Source of the DNA: Polaribacter sp.
GTDB lineage: Bacteria > Bacteroidota > Bacteroidia > Flavobacteriales > Flavobacteriaceae
Direction: 5' to 3'
Length of the DNA stretch: 64,000 nucleotides
NCBI GenBank assembly: GCA_028343155.1
Contig: JAOLXX010000003.1
Span: 62,001 to 126,000 of the forward strand
The notes below the pieces were generated by a model, which was given only the letters and a program-made list of their open reading frames with translations, made no database searches and was not told the DNA's origin. This document shows positions 9,448 to 18,240 of this stretch, in pieces (the stretch's first letter is position 1; the number at the start of each line of letters is the position of its first letter). Both the position numbers and the translations under genes were made by a program.

Positions 9448-9596
9448 AAATAATAAAACGAAAATAATCGTTAATAATTATGTTGAAAGCTGTTAATTAA
9501 AATCAAGATCTTAAAATTGTCTTTCCTATGGAATTGATGCTCAATTTGATTGAGTAATTAGGAATTTAGAAGAAAAAAAAATCTTTTCTTTGTAGA

Positions 9597-10196
9597 ATGT
9601 TAGCACCAAATTATAGTAATTTTTCTTTAGAAGCCGGTACAGATGAAGCTGGAAGAGGCTGTTTAGCTGGGCCAGTTGTGGCAGCAGCTGTAATTTTACC
9701 TAAAGATTTTAGACATCCCCTCTTAAATGATTCGAAACAATTGTCTAAAAAAAAAAGAGATGAATTACGTCCTATAATTGAAGAAAATGCCCTTGCTTTT
9801 GGAGTCTCTTTTGTGTGGCAAGATGAAGTGGATAAGATCAATGTTTTGCAAGCTTCAATTACGGGCATGCATCGTTCTATTGAAATGCTCAAAATACAAC
9901 CAGAGTTCATTATTGTTGATGGAAATAAGTTTAAAGACTACAGGGACATTCCTCATAAAACAATTGTAAAAGGGGATTCAAAATATTTGAGTATTGCTGC
10001 AGCTTCCATTTTAGCAAAAACGTATAGAGATGAATATATGGCAAAGATTGATCTAGAATTTCCCATGTATAATTGGAAAAAAAACAAAGGATACCCTACA
10101 AAAGAACATCGAAATGGAATTCGCGAATTTGGTATCACCAAGTATCACAGAAAAACATTTAAGTTACTGCCCGAACAATTAAAGTTAAAATTTTGA
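9597..10196 (+). CDS. rnhB: Ribonuclease HII
   Basis: Cleaves RNA in RNA-DNA hybrids and single ribonucleotides in DNA. The 199 residues include [14 protein letters not shown] with the metal-binding Asp16-Glu17 and the type-2 GRG motif. [16 protein letters not shown] (third acidic residue) and [15 protein letters not shown] (fourth acidic residue) follow. The length is normal and the ATG at 9597 is unambiguous. It is divergent from the porin and convergent with nhaC. Confidence 0.97.
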   Translation: MLAPNYSNFSLEAGTDEAGRGCLAGPVVAAAVILPKDFRHPLLNDSKQLSKKKRDELRPIIEENALAFGVSFVWQDEVDKINVLQASITGMHRSIEMLKIQPEFIIVDGNKFKDYRDIPHKTIVKGDSKYLSIAAASILAKTYRDEYMAKIDLEFPMYNWKKNKGYPTKEHRNGIREFGITKYHRKTFKLLPEQLKLKF

Positions 10197-10201
10197 TTTA
10201 G

Positions 10202-10232
10202 AATAAAGTAGGAAATAAATCCTTTATTTTTT
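10202..10232. terminator. Possible bidirectional terminator between rnhB and nhaC
   Basis: AATAAA...GGA pairs with TCC...TTTATT (three-base bulge), followed by a T-run and preceded by A-rich sequence. It lies between two convergent genes and overlaps the nhaC stop codon. Confidence 0.4.
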
Positions 10233-11888
10233 AATTAATTGCCTAATTTTAATATTTAAAGCAGCAAATAACAAGGTCGTAAAAGGACTTAACCAATTGA
10301 AAATTGCATAAAAGAAATACTCACTAACGCCAACTCCTAGTACACTTGACTGATAAGCGCCACATGTGTTCCATGGGATTAAAACAGAAGTTACAGTTCC
10401 CGAATCCTCTAAAGTTCTACTTAAATTTTCTGGAGCCAATCCTTTATCTTTATATGCTTTTTTAAACATTTTACCGGGTATCACTAATGCTAAATATTGG
10501 TCTGAAGTAATTACATTTAAACCTAAACAACTGACAATGGTACTTGCGAATAAACCAAAAACAGAAGTTGCTACAGATAACAAACTCTTCGTTATTTTTG
10601 CCAACGCACCAATAGCATCCATAATCCCTCCAAAAAACATTGCACAAACAATTAATAAAATTGTCCAAATCATTCCATTCATTCCAGCAGAACTAAATAG
10701 TTTTTTCAACCTTTTAATGGTAATTAACTTATCTAAATTTTCCGCCTTAAACTGAACAAGGTCCTGAGCTACAGCAGTCGAAGAAAAGAAATCTACTAAA
10801 ACCTTCTTTGTATAAACTCCTTCTAAATCAACATCTGTAAATAGGTTCTTTAAATTTTTATCCTTCTTTATTTTTTTTAAATCAGTGTCTGAAAATACAG
10901 CAATATATGCTGATTCATCAATAGCAATATTGACATCTGTTAAAACTGCGTTTGCAATAAAATTCGTCTTATTCTCTGACAAAGAATAAATAAGATTTGA
11001 TTGAAAGACCATTGCAAAAATGGCCGCTAAAACAACACCAGTAACTAGGGCTATTAAAGGTTTTATTTTTAAAATAATTAAAATAATTACAGAACAAGGA
11101 ACTATAAATAGCCAAGGTGTAATATTAAAATAAGCATCTATAGTTTGTAAAATAAAAGTAACATCTGTAGTTCCTGTCGCTGTTACATTTACACTTAAAA
11201 CCGCAAATACAATTAAAGTTACTATTATTGTTGGAACTGTCGTTATATACATATATTTTATATGTGTAAACAAATTTGTACCTGCCATGGCTGCCGCCAA
11301 ATTTGTGGTATCTGAAAGTGGCGACATTTTATCTCCAAAATAAGCGCCAGAAATAACAGCTCCCGCAATCATTCCTGTTGGAATTCCTAATGCGCTTCCA
11401 ATACCCACTAAAGCAATACCAACGGTTGCAGAAGTGGTCCAAGAACTACCAGTTGCAATAGAAATAATTGCAGCAATAACAACAGATGCTGGTAAAAAAA
11501 TTTCTGGGCTTAAAACTTGTAATCCAAAATAAACAAAGGCTGGTATAATTCCACTAATTAGCCAAGTACCCATCAATGCACCTACTAAAAAGAGAATTAG
11601 AATTGGCACAAAAACACTTTTCCAGTTCTCCCAAACTTCAACAATCATCTTGCTAAGAGAAACCTTATTTAAAAAACCAATACCGCATGCAAAGGCACCA
11701 CCAACCAAAAGAATATATTGATTAGAATAATCTCCAAACCAAATGCCATCAGCATAAAAAACATTATACGCTAACAAACTCATCAAAATTAGAACTGGAA
11801 TTAGTGACTCAAATAAACTCAGTTCTTTACGCTGTATTATTTTCTGACCTTCTATTTTAATTTCTGATAAATTTGTGTCGTCTTGCAT
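10224..11888 (-). CDS. nhaC: Na+/H+ antiporter NhaC family protein
   Basis: Inner membrane antiporter of 554 residues with about eleven or twelve hydrophobic segments. Family landmarks are GSSWTTSATVGIALVGIG, AVISGAYFGDKMSPLSDTT in the re-entrant core, and the second repeat with FGGIMDAIG and VLIPWNTCGAY. A hydrophilic stretch of about 95 residues (roughly 300-395), rich in Lys and Asp, sits between two membrane segments; other family members usually have a shorter loop there. The likely role is sodium extrusion and pH balance, fitting a marine cell. The transported ions are inferred from the family. Confidence 0.9.
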   Translation of the reverse strand: MQDDTNLSEIKIEGQKIIQRKELSLFESLIPVLILMSLLAYNVFYADGIWFGDYSNQYILLVGGAFACGIGFLNKVSLSKMIVEVWENWKSVFVPILILFLVGALMGTWLISGIIPAFVYFGLQVLSPEIFLPASVVIAAIISIATGSSWTTSATVGIALVGIGSALGIPTGMIAGAVISGAYFGDKMSPLSDTTNLAAAMAGTNLFTHIKYMYITTVPTIIVTLIVFAVLSVNVTATGTTDVTFILQTIDAYFNITPWLFIVPCSVIILIILKIKPLIALVTGVVLAAIFAMVFQSNLIYSLSENKTNFIANAVLTDVNIAIDESAYIAVFSDTDLKKIKKDKNLKNLFTDVDLEGVYTKKVLVDFFSSTAVAQDLVQFKAENLDKLITIKRLKKLFSSAGMNGMIWTILLIVCAMFFGGIMDAIGALAKITKSLLSVATSVFGLFASTIVSCLGLNVITSDQYLALVIPGKMFKKAYKDKGLAPENLSRTLEDSGTVTSVLIPWNTCGAYQSSVLGVGVSEYFFYAIFNWLSPFTTLLFAALNIKIRQLIKK

Positions 11889-11954
11889 TCTATAAATTTT
11901 CGTCTTGTAATGTTACGATATAAGAAAATGTTATGCAAATTGAATCTGTTGACT

Positions 11955-11962
11955 TACTTTTG
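11955..11962 (+). promoter_or_regulatory. -7 element directly before the membrane hydrolase gene
   Basis: TACTTTTG matches TAnnTTTG exactly and ends five bases before the ATG at 11968, so transcription would begin at or next to the start codon. The -33 box is not clear. Confidence 0.35.
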
Positions 11963-11967
11963 CTTTG

Positions 11968-12990
11968 ATGGACTCATTAACCCAAATTGTATTAGGCGCT
12001 GCTTGTGGCGAAGTAATTTTAGGAAAAAAAATTGGTAATAGAGCATTACTTTTTGGGGCTATTGGTGGTACAATTCCTGATTTAGATGTTTTTGTTGGTA
12101 AGCTTTTATATACTAATGAAATACAAGCAATGGCTTTTCATAGAGGTGTTATGCATTCTATTTTATTTGCAGTTTTAGGCTGTTTTTTCTTTGGATGGGT
12201 CACTTATAAACTTTATGATTTTGGAAAAAGAAAGCACACTACCAATCTGAAAGATTGGATTTGGCTTTACTTTCTATCCATTTTTACACACCCTCTTTTA
12301 GATTGTTTTACACCTTATGGAACACAGTTATTTGCACCATTTTCTAATTACAGAGTTGCTTTTAACAACATCTCTGTAGCAGACCCAATGTATACTGCTC
12401 CTTTTTTGTTGTGTTTAATCATTATGATGTTTTTCAATAGAAAAAAAATCCAAAGGACTTGGTGGTTAAAAGCAGGCATATACATCAGTTCTATTTACAT
12501 GATTTTTACAATTATCAATAAAATACATATGGATGCTGTTTTTAAAAAATCATTCGAAAAAGCAGGAATTTCCTTCAATCGATTTTCTGCACAACCTACC
12601 ATTTTAAATAATTTTTTATGGTATTCCGTTGCAGAAAGCGAAACTCAATATCACTTAACATTTTATTCTTTATTTGATAAAAGCGCGGTATCAGAAAACA
12701 TTATTACGGTTGAAAAAAATCATGATTTAATTGATATGAACGATGACAATTTGCAATTCTTAGTATGGTTTAGTAATCATTATTACAACCTCTCAAGAAA
12801 AGAGAAAGTGGGCACTTATAAATTTGTAGATTTACGTTACCCAATGATAAACCCAGAAGATGCAACTACGTCCGTTTTTAACTTTACTATTTTTAATAAA
12901 AATAATGAATGGAACATTTTACCCTTTGACGTTGCCCCTCCTAATAAAGACGATTTTAGAAATTTCATAATTCGCTTAAAAGGTATTTAA
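11968..12990 (+). CDS. Membrane-bound metal-dependent hydrolase (YdjM/DUF457 type)
   Basis: Integral membrane protein of 340 residues in the LexA-binding/YdjM metal-dependent hydrolase family. It begins MDSLTQIVLGAACGEVILG, followed by GAIGGTIPDLDVF and MAFHRGVMHSILF. The Asp and His residues in these blocks are the presumed metal ligands, repeated in FTHPLLDCFTPYGTQLF. Four or five membrane segments fill the first 190 residues. The last 150 form a soluble domain with no recognised fold. The ATG at 11968 is preferred to the TTG one codon earlier. The substrate is unknown. It is divergent from nhaC. Confidence 0.85.
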   Translation: MDSLTQIVLGAACGEVILGKKIGNRALLFGAIGGTIPDLDVFVGKLLYTNEIQAMAFHRGVMHSILFAVLGCFFFGWVTYKLYDFGKRKHTTNLKDWIWLYFLSIFTHPLLDCFTPYGTQLFAPFSNYRVAFNNISVADPMYTAPFLLCLIIMMFFNRKKIQRTWWLKAGIYISSIYMIFTIINKIHMDAVFKKSFEKAGISFNRFSAQPTILNNFLWYSVAESETQYHLTFYSLFDKSAVSENIITVEKNHDLIDMNDDNLQFLVWFSNHYYNLSRKEKVGTYKFVDLRYPMINPEDATTSVFNFTIFNKNNEWNILPFDVAPPNKDDFRNFIIRLKGI

Positions 12991-13227
12991 CCTTAACCGT
13001 CCGAAATTTTATTATTATTGATAGTTGCTTTCAAATATCATTATCTAAATCAATAGAAAAAGAATTACCCTCTTAAAAAAACTCATTTGGTTTTTATTTT
13101 TTTTTAACAACTCTTTTTTCTCCTTTATAAAAGCGATATACATTTTTAATTTCACGCTATCGGTTTCGTGAAAAAAAAAATTAAAAACCAAAATATTTCT
13201 TATTTTTACGGCTCAATTTTAGAGACA
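12991..13227. other. Non-coding gap before gpmI with one small palindrome
   Basis: 237 bases without an open frame. TTTCACG at 13150-13156 and CGTGAAA at 13167-13173 form a seven-base stem that contains the alternative GTG at 13168, arguing against that codon as the gpmI start. A TATTTTTA sequence at 13201 is one base from the -7 consensus. Confidence 0.4.
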
Positions 13228-14745
13228 ATGAATAAGAAAGTTATATTGATGATTTTGGATGGTTGGGGAATTACACAAGACTCAAAAGTATCCGCTATTT
13301 ACAACGCAAAAACGCCATATATTAATAGTTTGTATGATACATATCCTAATGCAGAATTAAGAACAGACGGAAAACATGTAGGTTTACCAGAAGGGCAAAT
13401 GGGAAATTCTGAAGTTGGTCACATGAATTTAGGTGCAGGTAGAATTGTTTATCAAAACTTAGCGCGAATCAATAAAGCGGTTAAAGAAAAAACTTTAGGT
13501 AAAGAGAAAGTCTTATTAGACACTTTCAAATATGCGAAGGAAAATAACAAAAATGTTCATCTATTGGGTTTGATCTCGAATGGAGGAATTCATGCTCACA
13601 TTGAACATTTAAAAGGAATATTAGATGTGGCAAAAGAGAATGAAGTTGATAATGTCTTTTTACATGCATTTACAGATGGTCGTGATTGTGATCCAAAATC
13701 TGGAACCTATTTCATTAACGAAGTTCAGGAATACATGAAAGAAAGTACAGGCGAATTAGCTTCTGTTACTGGCCGTTATTATGCAATGGATAGAGATAAT
13801 AGATGGGAACGTGTTAAAATAGCTTATGATGGAATTGTCAATGCAATTGGTGAAAAAACTACCGATATTTTAGCAACAATCAATAAAAATTATGACAATA
13901 ATTTAACAGATGAATTTCACAAACCAATTATCATAACCCATAAGGATGGATCACCAAAAACACAAATAAAAGAGGGGGACGCAATTATTTTCTTTAACTA
14001 CAGAACCGACAGAGGAAGGGAATTAACCAATGCATTATCGCAAAATGATTTTCCAGAATTCGATATGAAAAAATTAGATTTGTACTTTACAACGATGACT
14101 TTATATGATGCCTCTTTCACAGGAATAAATACTATTTATAACACGAATAATATTAAAAATACCCTAGGAGAAGTTTTATCTGCTGCAGGAAAAAAACAGA
14201 TTAGAATTGCTGAAACAGAAAAATATCCGCACGTAACTTTTTTCTTTTCAGGGGGACAAGAAGCTCCTTTTGAAGGTGAATCTCGTATTTTAAGAAACTC
14301 ACCAAAAGTAGCAACATACGATTTAAAACCAGAAATGGCTGCATATGAATTAAAAGATGCACTTTGTGAGGATTTAGAAAAAGGTGAAGCAGATTTTGTT
14401 TGTTTAAACTTCGCAAACGGTGATATGGTTGGGCATACTGGAATTATGAATGCCGCAATAAAAGCATGTGAAGCTGTAGATGAATGTGCAAAATCAGTGA
14501 TAGAAACAGGTTTAGAAAATGGATATTCCATCTTATTAATTGCTGACCATGGTAATTGTGAAACAATGATGAATCCTGATGGCTCTCCTCATACAGCACA
14601 CACCACAAATCCAGTACCTTTCATATTAATTGACAAAGAGATAAAATCAATAAAAAATGGTGTATTAGGTGATATTGCTCCTACAATATTAGATTTGATA
14701 GGTGTAGAAAAACCAAAAGAAATGACGCAAAATTCTTTGCTTTAA
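13228..14745 (+). CDS. gpmI: 2,3-bisphosphoglycerate-independent phosphoglycerate mutase
   Basis: Interconverts 3- and 2-phosphoglycerate in glycolysis; manganese-dependent and cytoplasmic. The ATG at 13228 gives a 505-residue protein beginning MNKKVILMILDGWGI with metal ligand Asp11 and the phosphorylated Ser61 in GNSEVGHMNLGAGR. Later blocks are HAFTDGRDCDP, VTGRYYAMDRDNRWERV, NYRTDRGREL, FANGDMVGHTG and ADHGNCE, which hold the remaining metal ligands and substrate residues. A GTG 60 bases upstream is in frame, but the 20 extra residues do not resemble the family and lie in a palindrome. Confidence 0.97.
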   Translation: MNKKVILMILDGWGITQDSKVSAIYNAKTPYINSLYDTYPNAELRTDGKHVGLPEGQMGNSEVGHMNLGAGRIVYQNLARINKAVKEKTLGKEKVLLDTFKYAKENNKNVHLLGLISNGGIHAHIEHLKGILDVAKENEVDNVFLHAFTDGRDCDPKSGTYFINEVQEYMKESTGELASVTGRYYAMDRDNRWERVKIAYDGIVNAIGEKTTDILATINKNYDNNLTDEFHKPIIITHKDGSPKTQIKEGDAIIFFNYRTDRGRELTNALSQNDFPEFDMKKLDLYFTTMTLYDASFTGINTIYNTNNIKNTLGEVLSAAGKKQIRIAETEKYPHVTFFFSGGQEAPFEGESRILRNSPKVATYDLKPEMAAYELKDALCEDLEKGEADFVCLNFANGDMVGHTGIMNAAIKACEAVDECAKSVIETGLENGYSILLIADHGNCETMMNPDGSPHTAHTTNPVPFILIDKEIKSIKNGVLGDIAPTILDLIGVEKPKEMTQNSLL

Positions 14746-15048
14746 TTTTATAGAAACTTAGTACGGGAAAGTAAAAGATTCCCTCATATACACAAAATAT
14801 TAGCACAAGCAAATTTCAACTTAATCAATTTTGAATTGATTAGGTTGGCAATATTAAAAAAACTCCTGTTAATTTAGAACAAGATTTTGATGCAGTAAGA
14901 GTCTAACTTTTATTTTCTATGAAAGAAAGAAATCGATAGACATGCTGAATACGCTCGTAAACATATAGAAAAAGATCTCCTAAAGTCCTTACCAGAAATA
15001 CTTATAAGCATTCGTATGACAAAAGTAAGTAAGCTACTTCTTTGTTTT
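14746..15048. other. Gap before map with decayed-looking coding scraps
   Basis: No intact gene. On the plus strand one frame reads about 18 codons ending TPVNLEQDFDAVRV before a stop. A second frame from about 14931 reads KEIDRHAEYARKHIEKDLL and runs on for about 50 codons. Both look protein-like but have no start codon, and I cannot name the parent gene. Confidence 0.3.
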
Positions 15049-15086
15049 TTCTTAAGAAGTATTTCTTAAGAAATATAGTAACTTTG
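15049..15086 (+). promoter_or_regulatory. Tandem TTCTTAAGAA palindromes and -7 element of map
   Basis: The ten-base palindrome TTCTTAAGAA occurs twice, at 15049-15058 and 15063-15072, 14 bases apart centre to centre. Seven bases later comes TAACTTTG (15079-15086), an exact TAnnTTTG -7 element. The palindromes cover the -20 to -40 region and no TTG box is present, which suggests an operator or activator site. Confidence 0.55.
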
Positions 15087-15106
15087 CAATTCAATATACT
15101 TTTAGT

Positions 15107-15910
15107 ATGATTAAGATAAAAACCAAAGAAGAAATAGAAATTATGCGCGAAAGTGCGTTAATAGTTTCCAAAACATTAGGCATGCTTGCTAAAGAAGTAA
15201 AACCGGGTGTTTCCACTTTATATTTAGACAAACTTGCCGAAGAATTTATAAGATCCCAGGGTGCAATTCCTGGTTTTTTAGGATTATATGATTTCCCAAA
15301 TACGCTTTGTGTGAGTCCTAATGATCAGGTTGTGCATGGCATTCCAAATAACAAACCATTACTTGAAGGCGATATTGTTTCTATAGATTGTGGTTCAAAA
15401 AAGAATGGTTTTTATGGAGACCATGCCTATACATTTGCTGTTGGAGAAATTTCCCCAGAAACTAAAAAACTTCTAGAGGTAACTAGACAAAGTTTATATA
15501 TTGGTATTCGTGAATTTAAAGCTGGAAATAGAGTTGGCGATGTTGGTTTTGCTATTCAAAAATTCACGGAAGAACATGGATATGGAGTCGTAAGAGAACT
15601 GGTAGGTCATGGATTAGGAAGAGAAATGCATGAAGATCCAGAAATGCCAAATTACGGAAAAAGAGGAAGAGGAAAGAAATTTGCTGAAGGAATGGTTGTT
15701 GCCATAGAACCTATGACTAATCTAGGTACTTATAAAATTAGACAACATAGTGATGGTTGGACAATTACGACTTTAGACAACAAACCTTCTGCTCATTTTG
15801 AGCATGATGTTGCCATTGTTAATGGAAAACCAGCATTACTTTCTACTTTTAAATATGTACATGAAGCCTTAGGAATTGTTACTGATGAAGAAGATGAATT
15901 TAGACAATAA
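15107..15910 (+). CDS. map: Type I methionine aminopeptidase
   Basis: Removes the initiator methionine from new proteins. The 267 residues form one pita-bread domain. The five metal ligands are visible in IVSIDCG and YGDHAYT (two Asp), LVGHGLGREMHEDP (His), VVAIEPM (Glu) and AHFEHDVAI (Glu). The substrate-binding His is in VVHGIPNNK. There is no N-terminal zinc domain, as expected for type Ia. The ATG at 15107 follows the -7 element by 20 bases. Confidence 0.97.
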   Translation: MIKIKTKEEIEIMRESALIVSKTLGMLAKEVKPGVSTLYLDKLAEEFIRSQGAIPGFLGLYDFPNTLCVSPNDQVVHGIPNNKPLLEGDIVSIDCGSKKNGFYGDHAYTFAVGEISPETKKLLEVTRQSLYIGIREFKAGNRVGDVGFAIQKFTEEHGYGVVRELVGHGLGREMHEDPEMPNYGKRGRGKKFAEGMVVAIEPMTNLGTYKIRQHSDGWTITTLDNKPSAHFEHDVAIVNGKPALLSTFKYVHEALGIVTDEEDEFRQ

Positions 15911-15949
15911 GTTATTTTAACAAAGGTTTCACATATCATCATTAATAGA

Positions 15950-16183
15950 ATGATAAAATTATACAGAAATATTCTTGCCCATGAATATCTATTAGATTTT
16001 ATAATAGGTGATAAAATCGTATTAGAAATAAAAACTAAATAGTATTTAACTCCTTCATTTATAAAATCAATATTAAATTAATTAGCTGATTTAAAAATTT
16101 ACTTTGGTGAAGATAAATTAAAAAATAAAAGAGTAATTTTATATAAATACATATTCACTCAAAAAAAAATAAATCCTCTATAA
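15950..16183 (+). pseudogene. GxxExxY family protein remnant
   Basis: A single frame reads MIKLYRNILAHEYLLDFIIG then DKIVLEIKTK, stop (16040), a short stretch, stop (16079), then LADLKIYFGEDKLKNKRVIL and a final stop at 16181. The first piece resembles the core of GxxExxY proteins (Y-x-LDF-x-V-x-DKxxxExK). The last resembles their C-terminal LKxxxxxxGLLxNFG...LKNG...RI block. The N-terminal half with the naming motif is missing. I read it as a dead gene with two in-frame stops. The family function is unknown; assignment is by eye. Confidence 0.6.
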
Positions 16184-16199
16184 GAATTAACTATTATAT

Positions 16200-16985
16200 G
16201 TGAAACCCGTGTTAAACAAAATATTCAAATCCATATTAAATACAATACCAAGACCTTGGTTAATAAGAGTTAGTTATCTTGTAAGACCCATCATTGCTTT
16301 TTTTCTAAAAGGAAATAAATTTACAGACCCTATAGATGGAAAAAGTTTTCGTAGATTTTTACCTTATGGATATGGGATACAGAGAGAAAATGCACTATCA
16401 CCTTCTACCCTATCCCTAGAGAGACATCGATTAATGTGGCTTTTTTTAAGAGATGATACTGATTTTTTTACATCACAAAAAAAAATAAAAACGTTACATA
16501 TTGCTCCGGAACAATGTTTTTTAGAAATTTTTAGAAAGCAAAAAAATTTAGAATACATTACTTCAGATTTAAAATCTCCAATTGCAGACATTAAAGCTGA
16601 TATTTGCAATTTACCTTTTAAAGAAAATTCATTTGATGTTGTTTTTTGTAACCATGTATTAGAACACATTACAGATGACACAAAAGCGATGCAAGAACTA
16701 TATCGTATTTTAAAGCCAAAAGGAATGGGGATTTTTCAAATACCTCAAGACATTTCTAGAGAAAAAACTTTTGAAGATGACACGATTACAGACAGAAAAG
16801 AGCGGGCTAAAATATTTGGGCAGTATGACCATGTACGAATTTATGGTAGAGATTATTTTGATAAGCTTCGCTCCGTTGGCTTTAAGGTCGATGAGATTGA
16901 TTACACAAAAAATATTAGTTCAGAAAAATGCATCGAATTTTGCTTAATGCAGCATGAAATTTTGCCTGTTTGCTATAAGAAATAA
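16200..16985 (+). CDS. Class I SAM-dependent methyltransferase
   Basis: Cytoplasmic methyltransferase of 261 residues. The N-terminal 90 residues are basic and hydrophobic (LNTIPRPWLIRVSYLVRP). The Rossmann core begins at IKTLHIAPEQ (in place of the usual Gly-rich motif I), then YITSDLKSP, ADICNLPFKENSFDVVFCNHVLEHI (motif II) and ELYRILKPKGMGIFQIP (motif III). The start is the GTG at 16200; an ATG two bases earlier in another frame is closed by TGA at once. The substrate is unknown. The remnant before it separates it from map. Confidence 0.85.
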   Translation: MKPVLNKIFKSILNTIPRPWLIRVSYLVRPIIAFFLKGNKFTDPIDGKSFRRFLPYGYGIQRENALSPSTLSLERHRLMWLFLRDDTDFFTSQKKIKTLHIAPEQCFLEIFRKQKNLEYITSDLKSPIADIKADICNLPFKENSFDVVFCNHVLEHITDDTKAMQELYRILKPKGMGIFQIPQDISREKTFEDDTITDRKERAKIFGQYDHVRIYGRDYFDKLRSVGFKVDEIDYTKNISSEKCIEFCLMQHEILPVCYKK

Positions 16986-17132
16986 TCTGCTAAAGCATCT
17001 ACCAACAGCACTTTTAAATATTTATTTAATTTTTGTCTAACTAGGTTATTTAGATTTTTTTTAAATGGAATTAGCGAATTCATCGAAACTCCCAAAAATA
17101 TTAAAGGCAGAATTAATGTTGCCTAAAACACC

Positions 17133-18125
17133 CTACTTAAAATCTCTTGTTTTGTATTCTTTTAAACGACCATTTTCATCAACAAACAATAAAATACCAT
17201 CCAAATTTTTATGTTTTTCTAAGAATTTTTTTGATTTCTCATAGCCCATCGCCATAAAAGCAGTTGCATAAGCATCTACGTCTGCACAATCTAAATCAGC
17301 TATTACAGAAGCACTTAATAGATTACTCTCTTTTGCAAAACCTGTTTTGGGATTAATCGTATGCACAAATTTCTGTCCATTTTCAGCTACTCTAAACTTT
17401 CTGTAATTACCAGAGGTCGCCATCGATTTGTCAGATAAATTTATTTTCTTAAATCCCTTAGAACCGTCTTTATGAATAGGGTCTACTAACTGAATAGCCC
17501 AAGAAATATTATTTGCTTTCTTACCTTTCGCACGAATCTCCCCTCCAACTTCAATCAGATAATTCTTTATTTTTTTACGTTCTAAAAAGCGTGCGACAAT
17601 ATCTATTCCAAATCCTTTTGCAATCGCATTAAAATCTAAATAAATTTCTTCATATTTCTTATAAACTTTTCTATCAAGAATAGTTACCTTATCAAGGGAT
17701 ACAAATCGCATTTGTGCTTTCAACGCTTCTTGTGTTAAATTTTTCTCCCCTTTTGGCGGTCCAAAGCCCCATGCATTTACTAGATTACCAACAGTTGGAT
17801 CAAAATAGCCATTGGTTTCTTTATGAATTTTTTTTGATTTTTTAAAAACTTCTAAAAATAAGTCATCTACAACTATCGTCGTATCTCCTTTGTTAATTTT
17901 TGAAATATCTGAATTAGGAATATAAGTTGACAAGGATTTATTCATTAAAAAGAATAAACTATCAATCGATTTTTGATGATTTTTAGATGCATTTAAATAC
18001 ACTATTTTATAGGTCGTACCAAAAACATGTCCTTGTAAAATAAAATCTTTTGCTTTTTCTTCTTTAGTACAAGAAATAAAAAACAGTAAAATCGTAATAA
18101 AAACGTGATATTTTTGGCACTTCAT
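17133..18125 (-). CDS. apbE: FAD:protein FMN transferase (ApbE), lipoprotein
   Basis: Attaches FMN to threonines of Na+-pumping NADH dehydrogenase and related flavoproteins on the periplasmic side. The 330 residues start with a lipoprotein signal peptide; the lipobox Cys is at 19 (LFFISCTKEE). Family blocks are FGTTYKIVY, NGYFDPTVGNLVNAWGFGP, IYLDFNAIAKGFGIDIVARF, NYLIEVGGEIRAKG and the Mg/FAD site HTINPKTGFA...DCADVDAYATAFMAMG. It is complete. Flavobacteria often carry apbE beside nqrF, but no nqr gene is in view here. Confidence 0.95.
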   Translation of the reverse strand: MKCQKYHVFITILLFFISCTKEEKAKDFILQGHVFGTTYKIVYLNASKNHQKSIDSLFFLMNKSLSTYIPNSDISKINKGDTTIVVDDLFLEVFKKSKKIHKETNGYFDPTVGNLVNAWGFGPPKGEKNLTQEALKAQMRFVSLDKVTILDRKVYKKYEEIYLDFNAIAKGFGIDIVARFLERKKIKNYLIEVGGEIRAKGKKANNISWAIQLVDPIHKDGSKGFKKINLSDKSMATSGNYRKFRVAENGQKFVHTINPKTGFAKESNLLSASVIADLDCADVDAYATAFMAMGYEKSKKFLEKHKNLDGILLFVDENGRLKEYKTRDFK

Positions 18126-18207
18126 AAATTCATAATCTTATTTCAAAAGTAATACATAAAATTTTCATAAAACACCATTAAATAGAGTATTTGTAAATAC
18201 ATTTTAT

Positions 18208-18215
18208 TAAATTTG
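18208..18215 (+). promoter_or_regulatory. -7 element of the OmpA-type lipoprotein gene
   Basis: TAAATTTG matches TAnnTTTG, 25 bases before the ATG at 18241. The nearest TTG (18191) is only 14 bases upstream, shorter than usual. Confidence 0.4.
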
Positions 18216-18240
18216 TTTGATAAACATAATCTTCCAATCA

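Noticed and set aside
13168..13227. Upstream GTG start for gpmI
   Set aside because: The 20 added residues do not fit the family, and the codon sits in a palindrome; the ATG at 13228 gives the family N-terminus.
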